DNA of 64,000 nucleotides from assembly GCF_023278185.1 (NCBI RefSeq), contig NZ_CP066356.1, forward strand, positions 620,001-684,000, in the 5' to 3' direction. Numbering within the stretch: the stretch's first letter is position 1; each line of letters opens with the position of its first letter. A program made the translations under genes and the position numbers. This document shows positions 25,925 to 34,895 of this stretch, in pieces. The notes below the pieces were generated by a model, which worked only from the letters and a program-made list of their open reading frames with translations, ran no database searches and had not been told where the DNA came from. Origin of the DNA: Bradyrhizobium elkanii USDA 76 (GTDB lineage: Bacteria; Pseudomonadota; Alphaproteobacteria; Rhizobiales; Xanthobacteraceae).

Positions 25925-27311
25925 TCCTGGCTGCTTCCCGGCCGGCGACGCGGCCGAACACGCTGCCGATGGTCATGCCGATGCCGGCGGCATAGCCCTT
26001 GCCGAGCACGTTGCCGGCCATGATCTCGCCGGCGGCGAACATGTTGGCGGACGGCTTGCCGTCCTTCATCAGCATCCGCGCCTCTCGGTTCACGCGGGTG
26101 CCGAGATAGGTGAAGGTGATGCCCGGCCGCACCGGATAGGCAAGATAGGGCGGCGTCTCGATCCGGCGCGCCCAATGCGTCTTCGGTGGCGTGATGCCTT
26201 GGGTAGCGCAGTCGTCGAGGATGGTGTGGTCGAAGGTGCCGGGCTGCACTGCGGCGTTGAACGCGGTGATGGTCTTTTCCAGCGCGGCCGCGTCGAGCTC
26301 GAGCTTGCCGGCGAGCTCGGCAATCGTCGCGCCCGCAATCGGCGGAAACAGCGTCGGCATGAAGCTCGTCACCACGGTCGAGTCGAAGATGATGTAGGCG
26401 ATCTGGTCCGGCTGCGCGGCGACCAGCCGCCCCCAGATCGCATAGCGCTTCGGCCAGATGTCCTCGCCCTCGTCGTAGAAGCGCTCGGCGTGCTTGTTGA
26501 CGACGATGCCGAACACGACCGAGTCGTGGCGCGTAATGATGCCGCCGTCGAATTTCGGCGCGCGCGCGTCGATCGCCACCGCATGGCATTGCGTCGGATC
26601 GCCGATCTCCTGCACGCCCTTGGCGAGCAGCATCTTGAGGATAGCTCCGCGATTATAGGGCGTGCCGCGGATCAGGAAATTGTCGGCCGCATCACCCCAG
26701 GATTCCTTCAGCCATTCGATGTTGGCCTCGAAGCCGCCGGCGGCCGCGACCAGGGTCGAGGCGCGGACTTCGGTCTTGCCGCCGACCGGCTGCTTCAGCT
26801 GCGCCGAAAGGAACATGCCGTCCTCGACCGTGAGGTCGATGACTTCGGCATCGTAGAGGATGTCGACGCCGAGTTCCTCGGCGGTGCGATAGAGCGCGTT
26901 CAGCATCGCGCGGCCGCCGCCGAGGAAGAACGAGTTGGTGCGGCCAAGGCTCAGCGTGCCGCCGAGTGACGGCTGCCAGCGCACACCCTGCTCGACGATC
27001 CAGTTCAGGATGTCCTTGGATTCGTGGATCATGAAGCGGGCCAGTTCCTCGTCGGTCTGGCCGCCGGTCACCAGCAGCAAATCGTTCCAGAATTCCTCCT
27101 CGGTGTAGGGGCCGGTGAGGATCTCGGTCGCCGCGTCATGGGCGCAGCGCATGTTGCGGGTGTGGCGGGTGTTGCCGCCGCGATAGAATTTCGGGGCGCC
27201 TTCCAGCACCAGCACCGAGGCGCCGGCGCGCCGTGCGCTGATCGCAGCGCACAGCGCGGCGTTGCCGCCGCCGATCACCAGGACCTCGAACCTGCGCGTC
27301 AGATCAACCAT
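25911..27311 (-). CDS. tcuA: FAD-dependent tricarballylate dehydrogenase TcuA
   Basis: This 466-aa flavoprotein oxidises tricarballylate to cis-aconitate. The N-terminal FAD-binding motif is VLVIGGGNAALCAAI (about 9-23). A fumarate-reductase-type catalytic domain follows, with the characteristic RHTRNMRCAHD segment near residue 48 and a C-terminal GEIMAGNVLGKGYAAGIGM block that closes the FAD site. It overlaps tcuB. Upstream (27312-27439) lies a short palindromic element between tcuA and tcuC. The gene pairing and transporter context support tricarballylate rather than fumarate or a steroid as substrate. Confidence 0.88.
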   Translation of the reverse strand: MVDLTRRFEVLVIGGGNAALCAAISARRAGASVLVLEGAPKFYRGGNTRHTRNMRCAHDAATEILTGPYTEEEFWNDLLLVTGGQTDEELARFMIHESKDILNWIVEQGVRWQPSLGGTLSLGRTNSFFLGGGRAMLNALYRTAEELGVDILYDAEVIDLTVEDGMFLSAQLKQPVGGKTEVRASTLVAAAGGFEANIEWLKESWGDAADNFLIRGTPYNRGAILKMLLAKGVQEIGDPTQCHAVAIDARAPKFDGGIITRHDSVVFGIVVNKHAERFYDEGEDIWPKRYAIWGRLVAAQPDQIAYIIFDSTVVTSFMPTLFPPIAGATIAELAGKLELDAAALEKTITAFNAAVQPGTFDHTILDDCATQGITPPKTHWARRIETPPYLAYPVRPGITFTYLGTRVNREARMLMKDGKPSANMFAAGEIMAGNVLGKGYAAGIGMTIGSVFGRVAGREAARNARN

Positions 27312-27355
27312 GCGTTCTTGTTATCGTTGTTGGCATGGAAAGCAACACGGCCGGG

Positions 27356-27402
27356 CGCATGAGCATGATCCGGAAAAGCGTGTCGCGATTTTCCGGAGAA
27401 GT
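27356..27402. repeat. Short palindromic element, family G
   Basis: GCATGAGCATGATCCGGAAAA is paired with TTTTCCGGAGAAGTCATGC between tcuC and tcuA (first arm is 27356-27376). It could modulate tcuA relative to tcuC expression. Confidence 0.6.
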
Positions 27403-27439
27403 CATGCCCAGCGAGCCCGCCCGGCCGCGAAGTGGAATA

Positions 27440-28750
27440 TCAGGCCGCAACCGTCTCGCGCTGCTCGATGGTCTGGCCGCCACGATAGACGATCAGCGCG
27501 GCGACGATGCCGAGCGCTGCGGCGCACATCAGCCAGTAGCCGGGCGAAGCCTTGTCACCGGTCTGCTGGATCAGCCAGGTCGAGGCGAACGGCGTGAAGG
27601 TGCCGAACAGCCCGGCCGCCAGTGCAAAGGCCAGCGAGAAGCAGGTGGTGCGGACATGCGCCGGCACGATCTCGACCAGGCAGCCCAGCATGGTGCCGCT
27701 GTAGACGCCGAAATAGAACGAGAACATCATCTCGACCGCCAGCATCTTGCCGAACGACGGATTGGTCACCAGCCAGTGCAGCGCCGGATAGGCCGTGATG
27801 AGGGACAGGCCGGCGATCGCCAGCAGCACCGGCTTGCGGCCGATCCGGTCGGACACCGCGCCGCCGACCGGATTCCAGATGAAGTTGGTCACCGCAACCA
27901 GCAGCGTCACCAGCAGCGCATCCTGGGTCGAGAGCTTCAGCACGGTCTTGCCAAAGGTCGGCGTGTAGACGGTGACGAAGTAGAAGGTGGTGGTGGTGAG
28001 CACCGCGATCATCATGCCGAGCACGACGATGCGCCAGTTCGCGATCGCCGAGGCAAACACCTCGCTCGCGGTCGGATGCTTCTTCATCGCGAGGAACGCC
28101 GGGGTCTCCTCCAGCGTCCGGCGCAGGAAGAAGATCACCGGGATGATCAGGCAGCCGACGAAGAACGGGATGCGCCAGCCCCAGGAGGCAACGGTCGCGG
28201 CCGGCATGCTCTCGCTGAGGACGAAGCCGAGGATCGAGGCGACGAAGATCGCGACCTGCTGGCTCGCCGACTGGAACGAGGTGTAGAAGCCGCGATTGCC
28301 GGGCGTGGCGATCTCCGCGAGATAGACCGAGACGCCGCCGAGCTCGACGCCGGCGGAGAAGCCCTGCAGCAGGCGCGCGATCAGCACGATGATCGGCGCC
28401 GCAATGCCGATGGTCGCATAGCTCGGGCAGAGCGCGATCACCACGGTGCCGATAGCCATGATCGACAGCGTCACGATCAGGCCCTTGCGGCGGCCGATGC
28501 GGTCGATATAGGCGCCGAGCACGACGGCGCCGACCGGGCGCATCAAGGCGCCGAGCCAGAACACGCCGAACGCGTTGAGCAGCGCCGCGGTCTCGTTCTC
28601 GGAGGGGAAGAAGGCCTTCGCAATCGCCTGGGCATAGAAACCGAACAGGAAGAAGTCGAACTGCTCGAGGAAATTGCCGCTGGTCGCGCGCAGGATGGCG
28701 CCAAGACGCGATTTGATCTGCGGGACTTGCGATGAACTCGACTGCGACAT
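27440..28750 (-). CDS. tcuC: MFS tricarballylate/citrate:proton symporter TcuC
   Basis: This 436-aa 12-helix major-facilitator transporter belongs to the metabolite:H+ symporter group. The loop 2-3 signature [12 protein letters not shown] (about 80-91), the repeat signature [14 protein letters not shown] in the second half, and the N-terminal [19 protein letters not shown] helix are typical of citrate/tricarballylate carriers. Its place between a LysR gene and tcuAB fits import of tricarballylate, a citrate analogue that would otherwise inhibit aconitase. A related citrate or itaconate carrier role cannot be excluded. Confidence 0.85.
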   Translation of the reverse strand: MSQSSSSQVPQIKSRLGAILRATSGNFLEQFDFFLFGFYAQAIAKAFFPSENETAALLNAFGVFWLGALMRPVGAVVLGAYIDRIGRRKGLIVTLSIMAIGTVVIALCPSYATIGIAAPIIVLIARLLQGFSAGVELGGVSVYLAEIATPGNRGFYTSFQSASQQVAIFVASILGFVLSESMPAATVASWGWRIPFFVGCLIIPVIFFLRRTLEETPAFLAMKKHPTASEVFASAIANWRIVVLGMMIAVLTTTTFYFVTVYTPTFGKTVLKLSTQDALLVTLLVAVTNFIWNPVGGAVSDRIGRKPVLLAIAGLSLITAYPALHWLVTNPSFGKMLAVEMMFSFYFGVYSGTMLGCLVEIVPAHVRTTCFSLAFALAAGLFGTFTPFASTWLIQQTGDKASPGYWLMCAAALGIVAALIVYRGGQTIEQRETVAA

Positions 28751-28910
28751 AACGCCCTTTCCTCCCCATGACGAAACGGCCGGCGCAAATTGTCTCGCCG
28801 GCCGAAGCAGTTAACTGCCATGTGCGGCAATTTGGCACGCCTGTCCGGCGCGACCAACCCGAAATCACGCGGGGGCCTATGGGAAAAAAGCCGTAGGTGG
28901 ACATCGCAGG

Positions 28911-28979
28911 GAGCGTCTCGAGCGAACGGGATACCGGTTCGCGCGAAGAAAGCGCGTCAAAACAATGATCTAGCACCTC
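28911..28979. repeat. Palindromic element, family G variant
   Basis: GAGCGTCTCGAGCGAACGGG, then ACCGGTTCGCGCGAAGAAAG and CGCGTCAAAACAATGATCTA, is closely similar to 40740-40839. It lies in the 277-bp gap between tcuC and its LysR gene, which also must hold the tcuC promoter. Confidence 0.6.
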
Positions 28980-29027
28980 AGCCCTGGTTCAATCAGGACC
29001 GAAGCTCCGGCCGTCGCATGCGCCACA

Positions 29028-29927
29028 TCAAGGCGCGGCGTGCGCCGTAGTACCGAGCCAGCTCCGGAACGCGGAGAGCTTTGGCGTATCGGCGCGTCCC
29101 TGCGGCGAAACCAGGTAGAAGCCGGCGTCGGCCGGCAGTGCGATCTTGAAGGGAACCACGAGGCGGCCCTTGGCGATGTCGTCTTGCACATAGGAGGTGC
29201 GGCCCATCGCGATGCCGATGCCGTCGATCGCGGCCTGGATCGTCACGAACAGCAGGTCGAAGGTGACGCCGGGCTGCTTGGAAATATCCGTCGGCAATCC
29301 CGCCGCGGTCAGCCACAGCCGCCAGTCATCGCTGTTGGCGTTGCTGGTGTGCAGGAGCGTGTGATCCCTGAGGTCCTCAGGGCATTTCAGCGGCTTGGTT
29401 CCCTGCAGCAGCGACGGGCTGCACACCGGAAACAGCTCATCCGCCATCAACCAGTCGGCGCGCAGGCCGGCCCATTGGCCGCGGCCGTAGCGGATCGCGG
29501 CGTCGACCTTGTCGCGCTGGAAGTCGACCAGGCTGGTCGAGGTGGTTATGCGAACGTCGATGCCGGAATGCGCCTCCTGGAAGGCCGACAGCCTGGGCAG
29601 CAGCCATTTGGCGGCAAGCGATGCCAGCGTCGAGACGGTCAGCACGTGATCGTCGTCCCGGCGCAGCAGGCGGTCGGCGGCGAGCCTGAGGTCGTTGAAG
29701 GCGGCGCGGACGCCGGGAAGGTATTCCGTAGCCTCCGGCGTCAGGCTCAGCGAACGGTTCTGGCGGATGAACAGGCGGACGCCGAGCTCCTCCTCGAGCC
29801 GCCGGATCTGATGGCTGATCGCGGTCTGCGTCACGTTCAGTTCGGACGCCGCCAGGGTGAAGCTCATATGTCGTGCGGCGGCCTCGAACGCCCTCAGGCC
29901 ATTTAGCGAAGGCAGGCGGCTGGTCAT
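29028..29927 (-). CDS. tcuR: LysR-type regulator of the tcu genes (TcuR-like)
   Basis: This 299-aa GcvA-subfamily LysR protein has its DNA-binding helix-turn-helix at residues 19-60 (MSFTLAASELNVTQTAISHQIRRLEEE) and an effector domain from about 90. It is the first gene of the minus-strand block that continues with tcuC, tcuA and tcuB. In Salmonella a LysR protein, TcuR, activates tcuABC; the same role is inferred here. A palindrome at 29947-29965, just upstream of its start, is a candidate autoregulatory site. The gene lies on the same strand as its likely targets rather than divergent from them. Confidence 0.82.
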   Translation of the reverse strand: MTSRLPSLNGLRAFEAAARHMSFTLAASELNVTQTAISHQIRRLEEELGVRLFIRQNRSLSLTPEATEYLPGVRAAFNDLRLAADRLLRRDDDHVLTVSTLASLAAKWLLPRLSAFQEAHSGIDVRITTSTSLVDFQRDKVDAAIRYGRGQWAGLRADWLMADELFPVCSPSLLQGTKPLKCPEDLRDHTLLHTSNANSDDWRLWLTAAGLPTDISKQPGVTFDLLFVTIQAAIDGIGIAMGRTSYVQDDIAKGRLVVPFKIALPADAGFYLVSPQGRADTPKLSAFRSWLGTTAHAAP

Positions 29928-29946
29928 CTCCGGCGCGTCTCCAAAT

Positions 29947-29965
29947 GCATGACTTTAATTCATGC
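29947..29965. promoter_or_regulatory. Inverted repeat GCATGA-N7-TCATGC, candidate LysR site
   Basis: The arms at 29947-29952 and 29960-29965 are perfect complements with a 7-bp AT-rich spacer. It lies 20 bp upstream of the LysR start and about 80 bp upstream of the DUF1127 gene, in an AT-rich 118-bp intergenic region that must hold promoters for both directions. Confidence 0.45.
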
Positions 29966-30045
29966 GAAACGGTACAAAGTGTCGTTTGTGAGTGGACCGA
30001 ATTGCTCAGATATTGCGGCCAATAGGTTACCGATAGGAGCCGCAG

Positions 30046-30249
30046 ATGTCCATTTCTACCCATGAATCGATGACAAATCATCATACGCCCGGATTGTTGA
30101 ACCAGGTCGGCGAGACCCTGCATGTCTGGTGGGAGCGCTACGAGCGCCGCCGCGAGCTGTCGCAGTGGACCGAGCGCGACCTGCACGACATCGGCATGTC
30201 CCGCAGCGACATCGTTTTCGAGACCGAGAAGCCGTTCTGGCGGGCCTGA
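30046..30249 (+). CDS. DUF1127 small basic protein
   Basis: This 67-aa protein has the DUF1127 pattern: WERYERRRELSQWTERDLHDIGMSRSDI at residues 28-55 (W, the RRxL motif, then L-x-D-I-G-x-x-R). The start is certain: ATAGGAG sits 6 nt before the ATG. Arginine-rich DUF1127 proteins in Agrobacterium and Rhodobacter affect phosphate or carbon metabolism and RNA turnover; the role here is unknown. The acetyltransferase gene follows after 69 bp and the two probably share a transcript ending at the terminator at 30949. Confidence 0.88.
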   Translation: MSISTHESMTNHHTPGLLNQVGETLHVWWERYERRRELSQWTERDLHDIGMSRSDIVFETEKPFWRA

Positions 30250-30318
30250 GAAGGACGCCACCGCTGGCGCCGCCTCGATGAGGGGCGCCGGCCAATTTCT
30301 TCACCCGAGGAGCGTGTC

Positions 30319-30942
30319 ATGGTTGCGCTGCATCTCGACGATCTCAAGCAATACTCTGACGTGCTGCGCGCCAAGAACGGCAGCGAGGTCAAGGTTCGCT
30401 TCGTCGAGCCGCGCGACCGCGAGGAGCTGCAGAGCTACATCCGCTCGCTCTCTGCGGGATCCCGCTACAATCGCTTCCTGGGCGCGTTGAGCGAGCTGCC
30501 GAAGACGGAGCTCGAGCGTTTCATCCATGTCGGCGAGGCTGACCGGTTCACGGTGGTCGCGACGATGCTGGTCGATGGCTTTGAGACCATCGTCGGTGAA
30601 GCCCGCTACGCCTTCCATGCCGATACGTCGAGCGTCGAGTTCGGCCTGTCGATCGATGACCGGTGGCAGGGCCACGGCATCGGCAAGGCGCTGCTGAAGA
30701 ATCTCGAATGCCGCGCGGCGTCCTTCGGAGCCGAGCGCATCTTCGGCGACACGCTGCGTTCCAATGCGACGATGATCGGCCTCGCCCGCAAGTCGGGCTA
30801 CGCCTTCACCCAGAGCCCCGGCGACTGGAAGCTGGTGCGCTTCGTGAAAGAGATCCACGTCGAGCCGCAAGACATTCCCTGTGCCAGCTGGCGGCTTGCC
30901 GCCACTTCCCGCTCGGCCGTGATGTCCTCGCTTGCGGTTTGA
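30319..30942 (+). CDS. GNAT-family N-acetyltransferase
   Basis: This 207-aa acetyltransferase has its GNAT fold at about 25-165. The acetyl-CoA loop is DDRWQGHGIGKALL (about 114-127), a Q/R-x-x-G-x-G/A match, preceded by the FGLSI strand. The ATG at 30319 follows GAGGAGCG. Similar domains are found in protein-lysine acetyltransferases of the Pat type, but no regulatory or NDP-forming domain is attached here, so the substrate is open. It ends just before a strong intrinsic terminator. Confidence 0.85.
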   Translation: MVALHLDDLKQYSDVLRAKNGSEVKVRFVEPRDREELQSYIRSLSAGSRYNRFLGALSELPKTELERFIHVGEADRFTVVATMLVDGFETIVGEARYAFHADTSSVEFGLSIDDRWQGHGIGKALLKNLECRAASFGAERIFGDTLRSNATMIGLARKSGYAFTQSPGDWKLVRFVKEIHVEPQDIPCASWRLAATSRSAVMSSLAV

Positions 30943-30948
30943 CTGACT

Positions 30949-30986
30949 GGCCCGGTTCTGGCCCCTCCAGAACCGGGCCCTTTTCT
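30949..30986 (+). terminator. Rho-independent terminator after the acetyltransferase gene
   Basis: A perfect 13-bp stem, GGCCCGGTTCTGG (30949-30961) with CCAGAACCGGGCC (30967-30979), encloses a 5-nt loop and is followed by CTTTTCTT. It ends the DUF1127-acetyltransferase unit. Confidence 0.9.
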
Positions 30987-31016
30987 TCAGCCCGTGCCTT
31001 TGCCGCGATTTCCGCT

Positions 31017-31102
31017 CGTCATGCGCGGGCTTGACCCGCGCATCCATCAAACAAAGGCATTCCTTTGCGATGGATTGCCGGGTCAAGCCCGGCAATGACG
31101 GG
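31017..31102. repeat. Palindromic element, family E
   Basis: CGTCATGCGCGGGCTTGACC is mirrored by GGTCAAGCCCGGCAATGACG around an inner CATTCCTTTGCGATGGATTG section. It is a single copy in this window, between convergent genes. Confidence 0.75.
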
Positions 31103-31116
31103 ACACTGATCTGGGA

Positions 31117-31947
31117 TCAACTCCCCCGGAACACCGGCTTGCGCTTCTCGATGAAGGCCTGCACCGCCTCCTTGTGATCGGCCGTCGTGGTGAGGCGGAT
31201 CAGCCGCTCGGCCTCGTGGTCGCGCGCGGTGGCGAAGTCGAACTGCAGCGCCTCGTCGAGATTGTCCTTCATGTAGCGCAGCGCCAGCGTCGGGCCCTCG
31301 GCGATCGACTTCGCCAGCGCGAAGGCTTCGTCCTGCAGCGTCTCATCCGGCACCACGCGGTTGACGAGGCCGATCTGCTCGCATCTTGCGGCGTCGACCT
31401 TCTCCGAGGTGAACATCAATTCGCGGGCGCGCGAGGTGCCGACCAGCCGCGTCAACAGCCAGGCCATGCCGTAATCGCCGCTCAGCGCCACGCGCAAGTA
31501 ACCGGTCGAGATGAAAGCGGATTGTGCGGCGATCCGGATGTCGCAGGCCATCGCGATCGCGAGGCCGGCGCCGACCGCGGGGCCGGGAAGGGCGGCAATC
31601 GTCGGCTTGCGCACCGAGGCGAGCGCACCGGTGAGCAGGCGCTGACGCTCCTGCAAATCCGCGACCTTGTCCTCATAGGACATTTCGAGCTTCTTCTTGT
31701 CGCGATGCGCGCCCATGCCCTTGACGTTGCCGCCGGCGCAGAACGCCTTGCCGGCGCCGGTGACGAGCAGCACGCCGACCTCGGGGTTCTCGCCGCAGGT
31801 CCTGATCATCGTGCGCAGCGCCGGCGTCAGCGTATCCGACAGCGAATTGCGGGCGTCCGGGCGGTTCAGCGTGATGACGGCGACGCGATCGCGGATCACG
31901 CAGAGCAGTTCGTCGGTGCCGGTCTCGATCTTGATTTCGTTCGACAT
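31117..31947 (-). CDS. Enoyl-CoA hydratase/isomerase (crotonase) family protein
   Basis: This 276-aa crotonase-fold protein has an oxyanion-hole region GKAFCAGGNVKGM (about 70) and the second hole PGPAVGAGLAIAMACDIRI (about 118). At the two catalytic glutamates of classical hydratases this protein has A and Y, but it keeps an aspartate in SGDYG, as in isomerase-type members such as PaaG. It is therefore more likely an isomerase or another crotonase reaction than a standard hydratase. Start 31947 follows GGAAGGAAAAC; the ATG at 31968 is unlikely. A family D repeat separates it from the SDR gene upstream. Confidence 0.85.
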   Translation of the reverse strand: MSNEIKIETGTDELLCVIRDRVAVITLNRPDARNSLSDTLTPALRTMIRTCGENPEVGVLLVTGAGKAFCAGGNVKGMGAHRDKKKLEMSYEDKVADLQERQRLLTGALASVRKPTIAALPGPAVGAGLAIAMACDIRIAAQSAFISTGYLRVALSGDYGMAWLLTRLVGTSRARELMFTSEKVDAARCEQIGLVNRVVPDETLQDEAFALAKSIAEGPTLALRYMKDNLDEALQFDFATARDHEAERLIRLTTTADHKEAVQAFIEKRKPVFRGS

Positions 31948-31969
31948 GTTTTCCTTCCCCAGTTCCATC

Positions 31970-32089
31970 CGTCATTGCGAGCCACCCGGTCGGCGCGCAG
32001 CGCCGCCGGATGACAGACTCCGCGAAGCAATTCATGCCGCTACAAGTGGAGGAATGAATTGCTTCGTCGCTTCGCTCCTCGCAATGACG
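31970..32089. repeat. REP-like palindromic element, family D
   Basis: CGTCATTGCGAG at the left is mirrored by CTCGCAATGACG at the right, with inner GCGAAGCAATTCATGCC and GAATTGCTTCGTCGC arms. Other copies: 36496-36581 and 60743-60828. Confidence 0.85.
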
Positions 32090-32142
32090 AATGTAGCGGC
32101 GGTTTGCGTCCAGCCTACGCCGCTTACATGATCTACGTCATC

Positions 32143-32844
32143 TCAAAACTTCTCAACCCAGGGCCGCAATTCCAGCTCCCAGGTCCAGGCGCTGCGCGGC
32201 TGTTGCAGCACGTTCCAGTAGCTCAGTGCGATCGCATCGGGATCGAGCATCGAGTCCGGCCGGTCGGCGGGCTCGGTGCGGGCGGCGCTGCGGATGCCGC
32301 CGTCGATCACGAAATGCGCGACGTGGATGCCCTGCGGCGACAATTCGCGTGCCATGCTCTGCGCGAGGCCGCGCAACGCGAACTTGCCCATCGCGAACGG
32401 CGCCGACTGCGCATAGCCCTTCACGCTGGCGGAGGCGCCGGTGAACAGAATCGCGCCCTTCTTGTTGGGCAGCATGCGCTTCGCCGCCTCCTGCGCCACC
32501 AGGAAGCCGCCGAATGCCGAGACCGCAATCGCCTGCTCGACCTCTGAGAGGACGAGTTCAACGAAGGGGCCGCGCGAGCGGCCGGAGGCGTTATAGACCA
32601 CGAGATCAGGTGTTCCGATCTCGCGCTCGACCAGACCAAAAAGCCGTTCGACATCCTCGGCCTTGGTGGTATCGCAGGCATAGGCGCGCGCGCCGGTTTC
32701 GGTGCAGAGCGCGCCGAGTTTCTCGATGCTGCGGGCGCCCAGCGCCACGCGAATTCCCTCTCGCGAAAATAGTCGCGTCAACGAGGCGCTGAGGCCCGCG
32801 CCGGCACCGACGATCAGGGCGATCTTGTACTTTGGAATATCCAT
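32143..32844 (-). CDS. Short-chain dehydrogenase/reductase family protein lacking the catalytic tyrosine
   Basis: This 233-aa SDR-fold protein has the cofactor loop ALIVGAGAGLSAS (about 9-21), NASG (85-88) and TGASAS (135-140) with the catalytic serine. The expected Y-x3-K is F150-AMG-K154, so lysine is kept but tyrosine is replaced by phenylalanine; Y144 lies nearby. It may bind NAD(P)H without classical catalysis, or use another residue. Start 32844 follows GGAAAG; the 32916 ATG would run into the divergent gene. It is divergent from the AidB-like gene by only 35 bp. Confidence 0.82.
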   Translation of the reverse strand: MDIPKYKIALIVGAGAGLSASLTRLFSREGIRVALGARSIEKLGALCTETGARAYACDTTKAEDVERLFGLVEREIGTPDLVVYNASGRSRGPFVELVLSEVEQAIAVSAFGGFLVAQEAAKRMLPNKKGAILFTGASASVKGYAQSAPFAMGKFALRGLAQSMARELSPQGIHVAHFVIDGGIRSAARTEPADRPDSMLDPDAIALSYWNVLQQPRSAWTWELELRPWVEKF

Positions 32845-32879
32845 TGGGCTTTCCTTTGCTCGGCCGGAGGAGGATAGTC

Positions 32880-34700
32880 GTGCCCAAACAAATGAGCCTA
32901 GATGCCGGGAATTCAATGCAGCCGCACAAGCAGGATCCTAAAACGTCAGCCGCCACCAACCAGCCGGGGCTGCTGGCGCCCGACACGACGGGAATGAATT
33001 TCTACCGGGCCGATCCGGCGCTGACCGACCTTCTGAAGCTGCATCTGCCCGACGCATTGTTCCGCCATATCGAGCCGCATCTCGATCGCCTCGGCGGGTT
33101 GGCCGGAGGTTATCTCGACGAATGCGCGCGGCTTGCCGACCGGCATACGCCGGTGCTGCATCAGCGCGACAAGTTCGGGCGTGACGTGCAGCACATCGAA
33201 TATCATCCGGCCTATCGCGAGATCGAGAAGGCCGCGTTCGGCGAGTTCGGCATTCATGCCCTGTCGCTCCGCAAGGGCATCATGGGTTGGCCCGACAAGT
33301 ATCCTGTGGTGGCCAAGCACGCCTTCACCTTCCTGTTCAACCAGACCGAATTCGGCATGGGCTGCCCGATCAACGTCACCGACGGGTGTGCAAAGCTGCT
33401 GACGAATTTCGGCAGCGAGGCGTTGAAGGCGAAATATCTCGACGGCCTGACCCAGACCGACATGAGCAGACTGACGCAGGGCGGCCAGTTCATGACCGAG
33501 AAGGAGGGCGGCTCCGATGTCGGCACGCTGACCACGCGCGCCGTGCAGGAGGGCGATCACTGGCGGCTCTATGGCGAGAAGTGGTTCTGCTCCAACGCCG
33601 ATGCCAAGGTGGTGATGCTGCTGGCGCGGCCGGAAGGCGCCGGGGCGGGCACCCGCGGCGTCGGCCTGTTCCTGATGCCGCGCTTCCTCGATGACGGCTC
33701 GCAGAACCATTACCGGATCGTGCGGTTGAAGGACAAGCTCGGCACCCGCTCGATGGCTTCGGGCGAGATCAAGCTCGAGGGCGCGATCGCCTACGCCGTC
33801 GGCAAGCTCGACCGCGGCTTCGTGCAGATGGCCGAGATGGTGAACTCGTCGCGGCTCTCCAACGGCGTGAAATCGACCGCGTTGATGCGCCGCGCCTGGC
33901 ACGACGCGATCACCGTGGCGAAGGGCCGCGTGGTGTTCGGCCAGCGCATCATCGACCTGCCGCTGGCGCGGCGCCAACTGATGAAGATCATGCTGCCGAC
34001 CGAGCAGGCGCTGTCGATGAGCTTTTTGACAGCCGACGCGCTCGACCGCGCCGAGGCCGGCAGCCAGGACGCCGCGGCGCTGCTGCGCATCCTGACGCCG
34101 ACGCTGAAATTCCGTGCCACCCGCGACGCCCGAAAAGTCTGCGGCGATGCGATGGAGATGCGCGGCGGCATCGGCTACATCGAGGAATTCGTCACGCCGC
34201 GGCTGCTGCGCGACGCGCATCTCGGCTCGATCTGGGAGGGCACCGGCAACATCGTCGCGATCGATGCGCTGAAGCGCGCGGTCGGCCGCCATGGCGCCGA
34301 CAATGCGCTCGCCGCCGATCTGCATGCGCGGCTCGATGACAGCCCGAATGTGCCGCAGGCCTGGCGCAACCGGCTGCGCGATCTCAGCGATCGTGCGGTC
34401 GCGCTTGCGCGCGAGGTGGCGAGCCGCGTCGACAATGAAGGCGATGCACGGCGCGCCACCAGCCTGCTCTATCACGTTGCAAGCGCGATCGCGCTGGCGT
34501 GGGAAGGCGGGCGCATCCACGAGATGCGCGGCGACGCGCGCCGGCTGCTGCTGTCGCGGATGGTGATCGATCACCGTGTGATGCCGAGCGATCCGTTCCG
34601 GCTTGCGGAAAATACCGTTCAGCGCAGGATGACCGAGCACCTGCTCGGCGATCGCGCCGTCGGCATGGCCGAGGTTGGCGAATTGCTTGACGCAGCGTAG
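32880..34700 (+). CDS. Acyl-CoA dehydrogenase family protein, AidB-like
   Basis: This 606-aa protein is longer than classic acyl-CoA dehydrogenases and resembles the AidB/FadE group. The N-terminal domain contains HEIEYHPAYREIEKAAF-like residues (HIEYHPAYREIEKAAFGEF near 90-108). The flavin-binding middle strand region is GGQFMTEKEGGSDVGTLTTRA (near 200). The active-site glutamate region is LGSIWEGTGNIVAIDAL (near 450), with Glu intact. A C-terminal helical extension follows. The GTG at 32880 has AGGAGG 6 nt upstream and is preferred over ATG 32892 and 32916. Function may be acyl-CoA oxidation or an alkylation-damage-linked role. Confidence 0.87.
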   Translation: MPKQMSLDAGNSMQPHKQDPKTSAATNQPGLLAPDTTGMNFYRADPALTDLLKLHLPDALFRHIEPHLDRLGGLAGGYLDECARLADRHTPVLHQRDKFGRDVQHIEYHPAYREIEKAAFGEFGIHALSLRKGIMGWPDKYPVVAKHAFTFLFNQTEFGMGCPINVTDGCAKLLTNFGSEALKAKYLDGLTQTDMSRLTQGGQFMTEKEGGSDVGTLTTRAVQEGDHWRLYGEKWFCSNADAKVVMLLARPEGAGAGTRGVGLFLMPRFLDDGSQNHYRIVRLKDKLGTRSMASGEIKLEGAIAYAVGKLDRGFVQMAEMVNSSRLSNGVKSTALMRRAWHDAITVAKGRVVFGQRIIDLPLARRQLMKIMLPTEQALSMSFLTADALDRAEAGSQDAAALLRILTPTLKFRATRDARKVCGDAMEMRGGIGYIEEFVTPRLLRDAHLGSIWEGTGNIVAIDALKRAVGRHGADNALAADLHARLDDSPNVPQAWRNRLRDLSDRAVALAREVASRVDNEGDARRATSLLYHVASAIALAWEGGRIHEMRGDARRLLLSRMVIDHRVMPSDPFRLAENTVQRRMTEHLLGDRAVGMAEVGELLDAA

Positions 34701-34724
34701 GCTCACTGTGGCCGCTTGCGCAGT

Positions 34725-34860
34725 CTCACCTCTCCCATCGGGGAGAGGTCGGATCGCGCCAGCGATTCGGGTGAGGGGTGTCGCTCTATCGATGATCTCG
34801 ACCCCTCACCCGGACCGCATCTTCGATGCGCTCCGACCTCTCCCTTTGGGAGAGGTGGAG
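34725..34860. repeat. REP-like composite element, family A
   Basis: CACCTCTCCCATCGGGGAGAG and GGGTGAGGGG (first block 34728-34748) are mirrored by CCCCTCACCC and CTCTCCCTTTGGGAGAGG. It separates the AidB-like gene from the downstream alcohol dehydrogenase gene. Confidence 0.85.
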
Positions 34861-34895
34861 AGCGTGCACAAGAACAAACATGAGAGGAAATTCCG

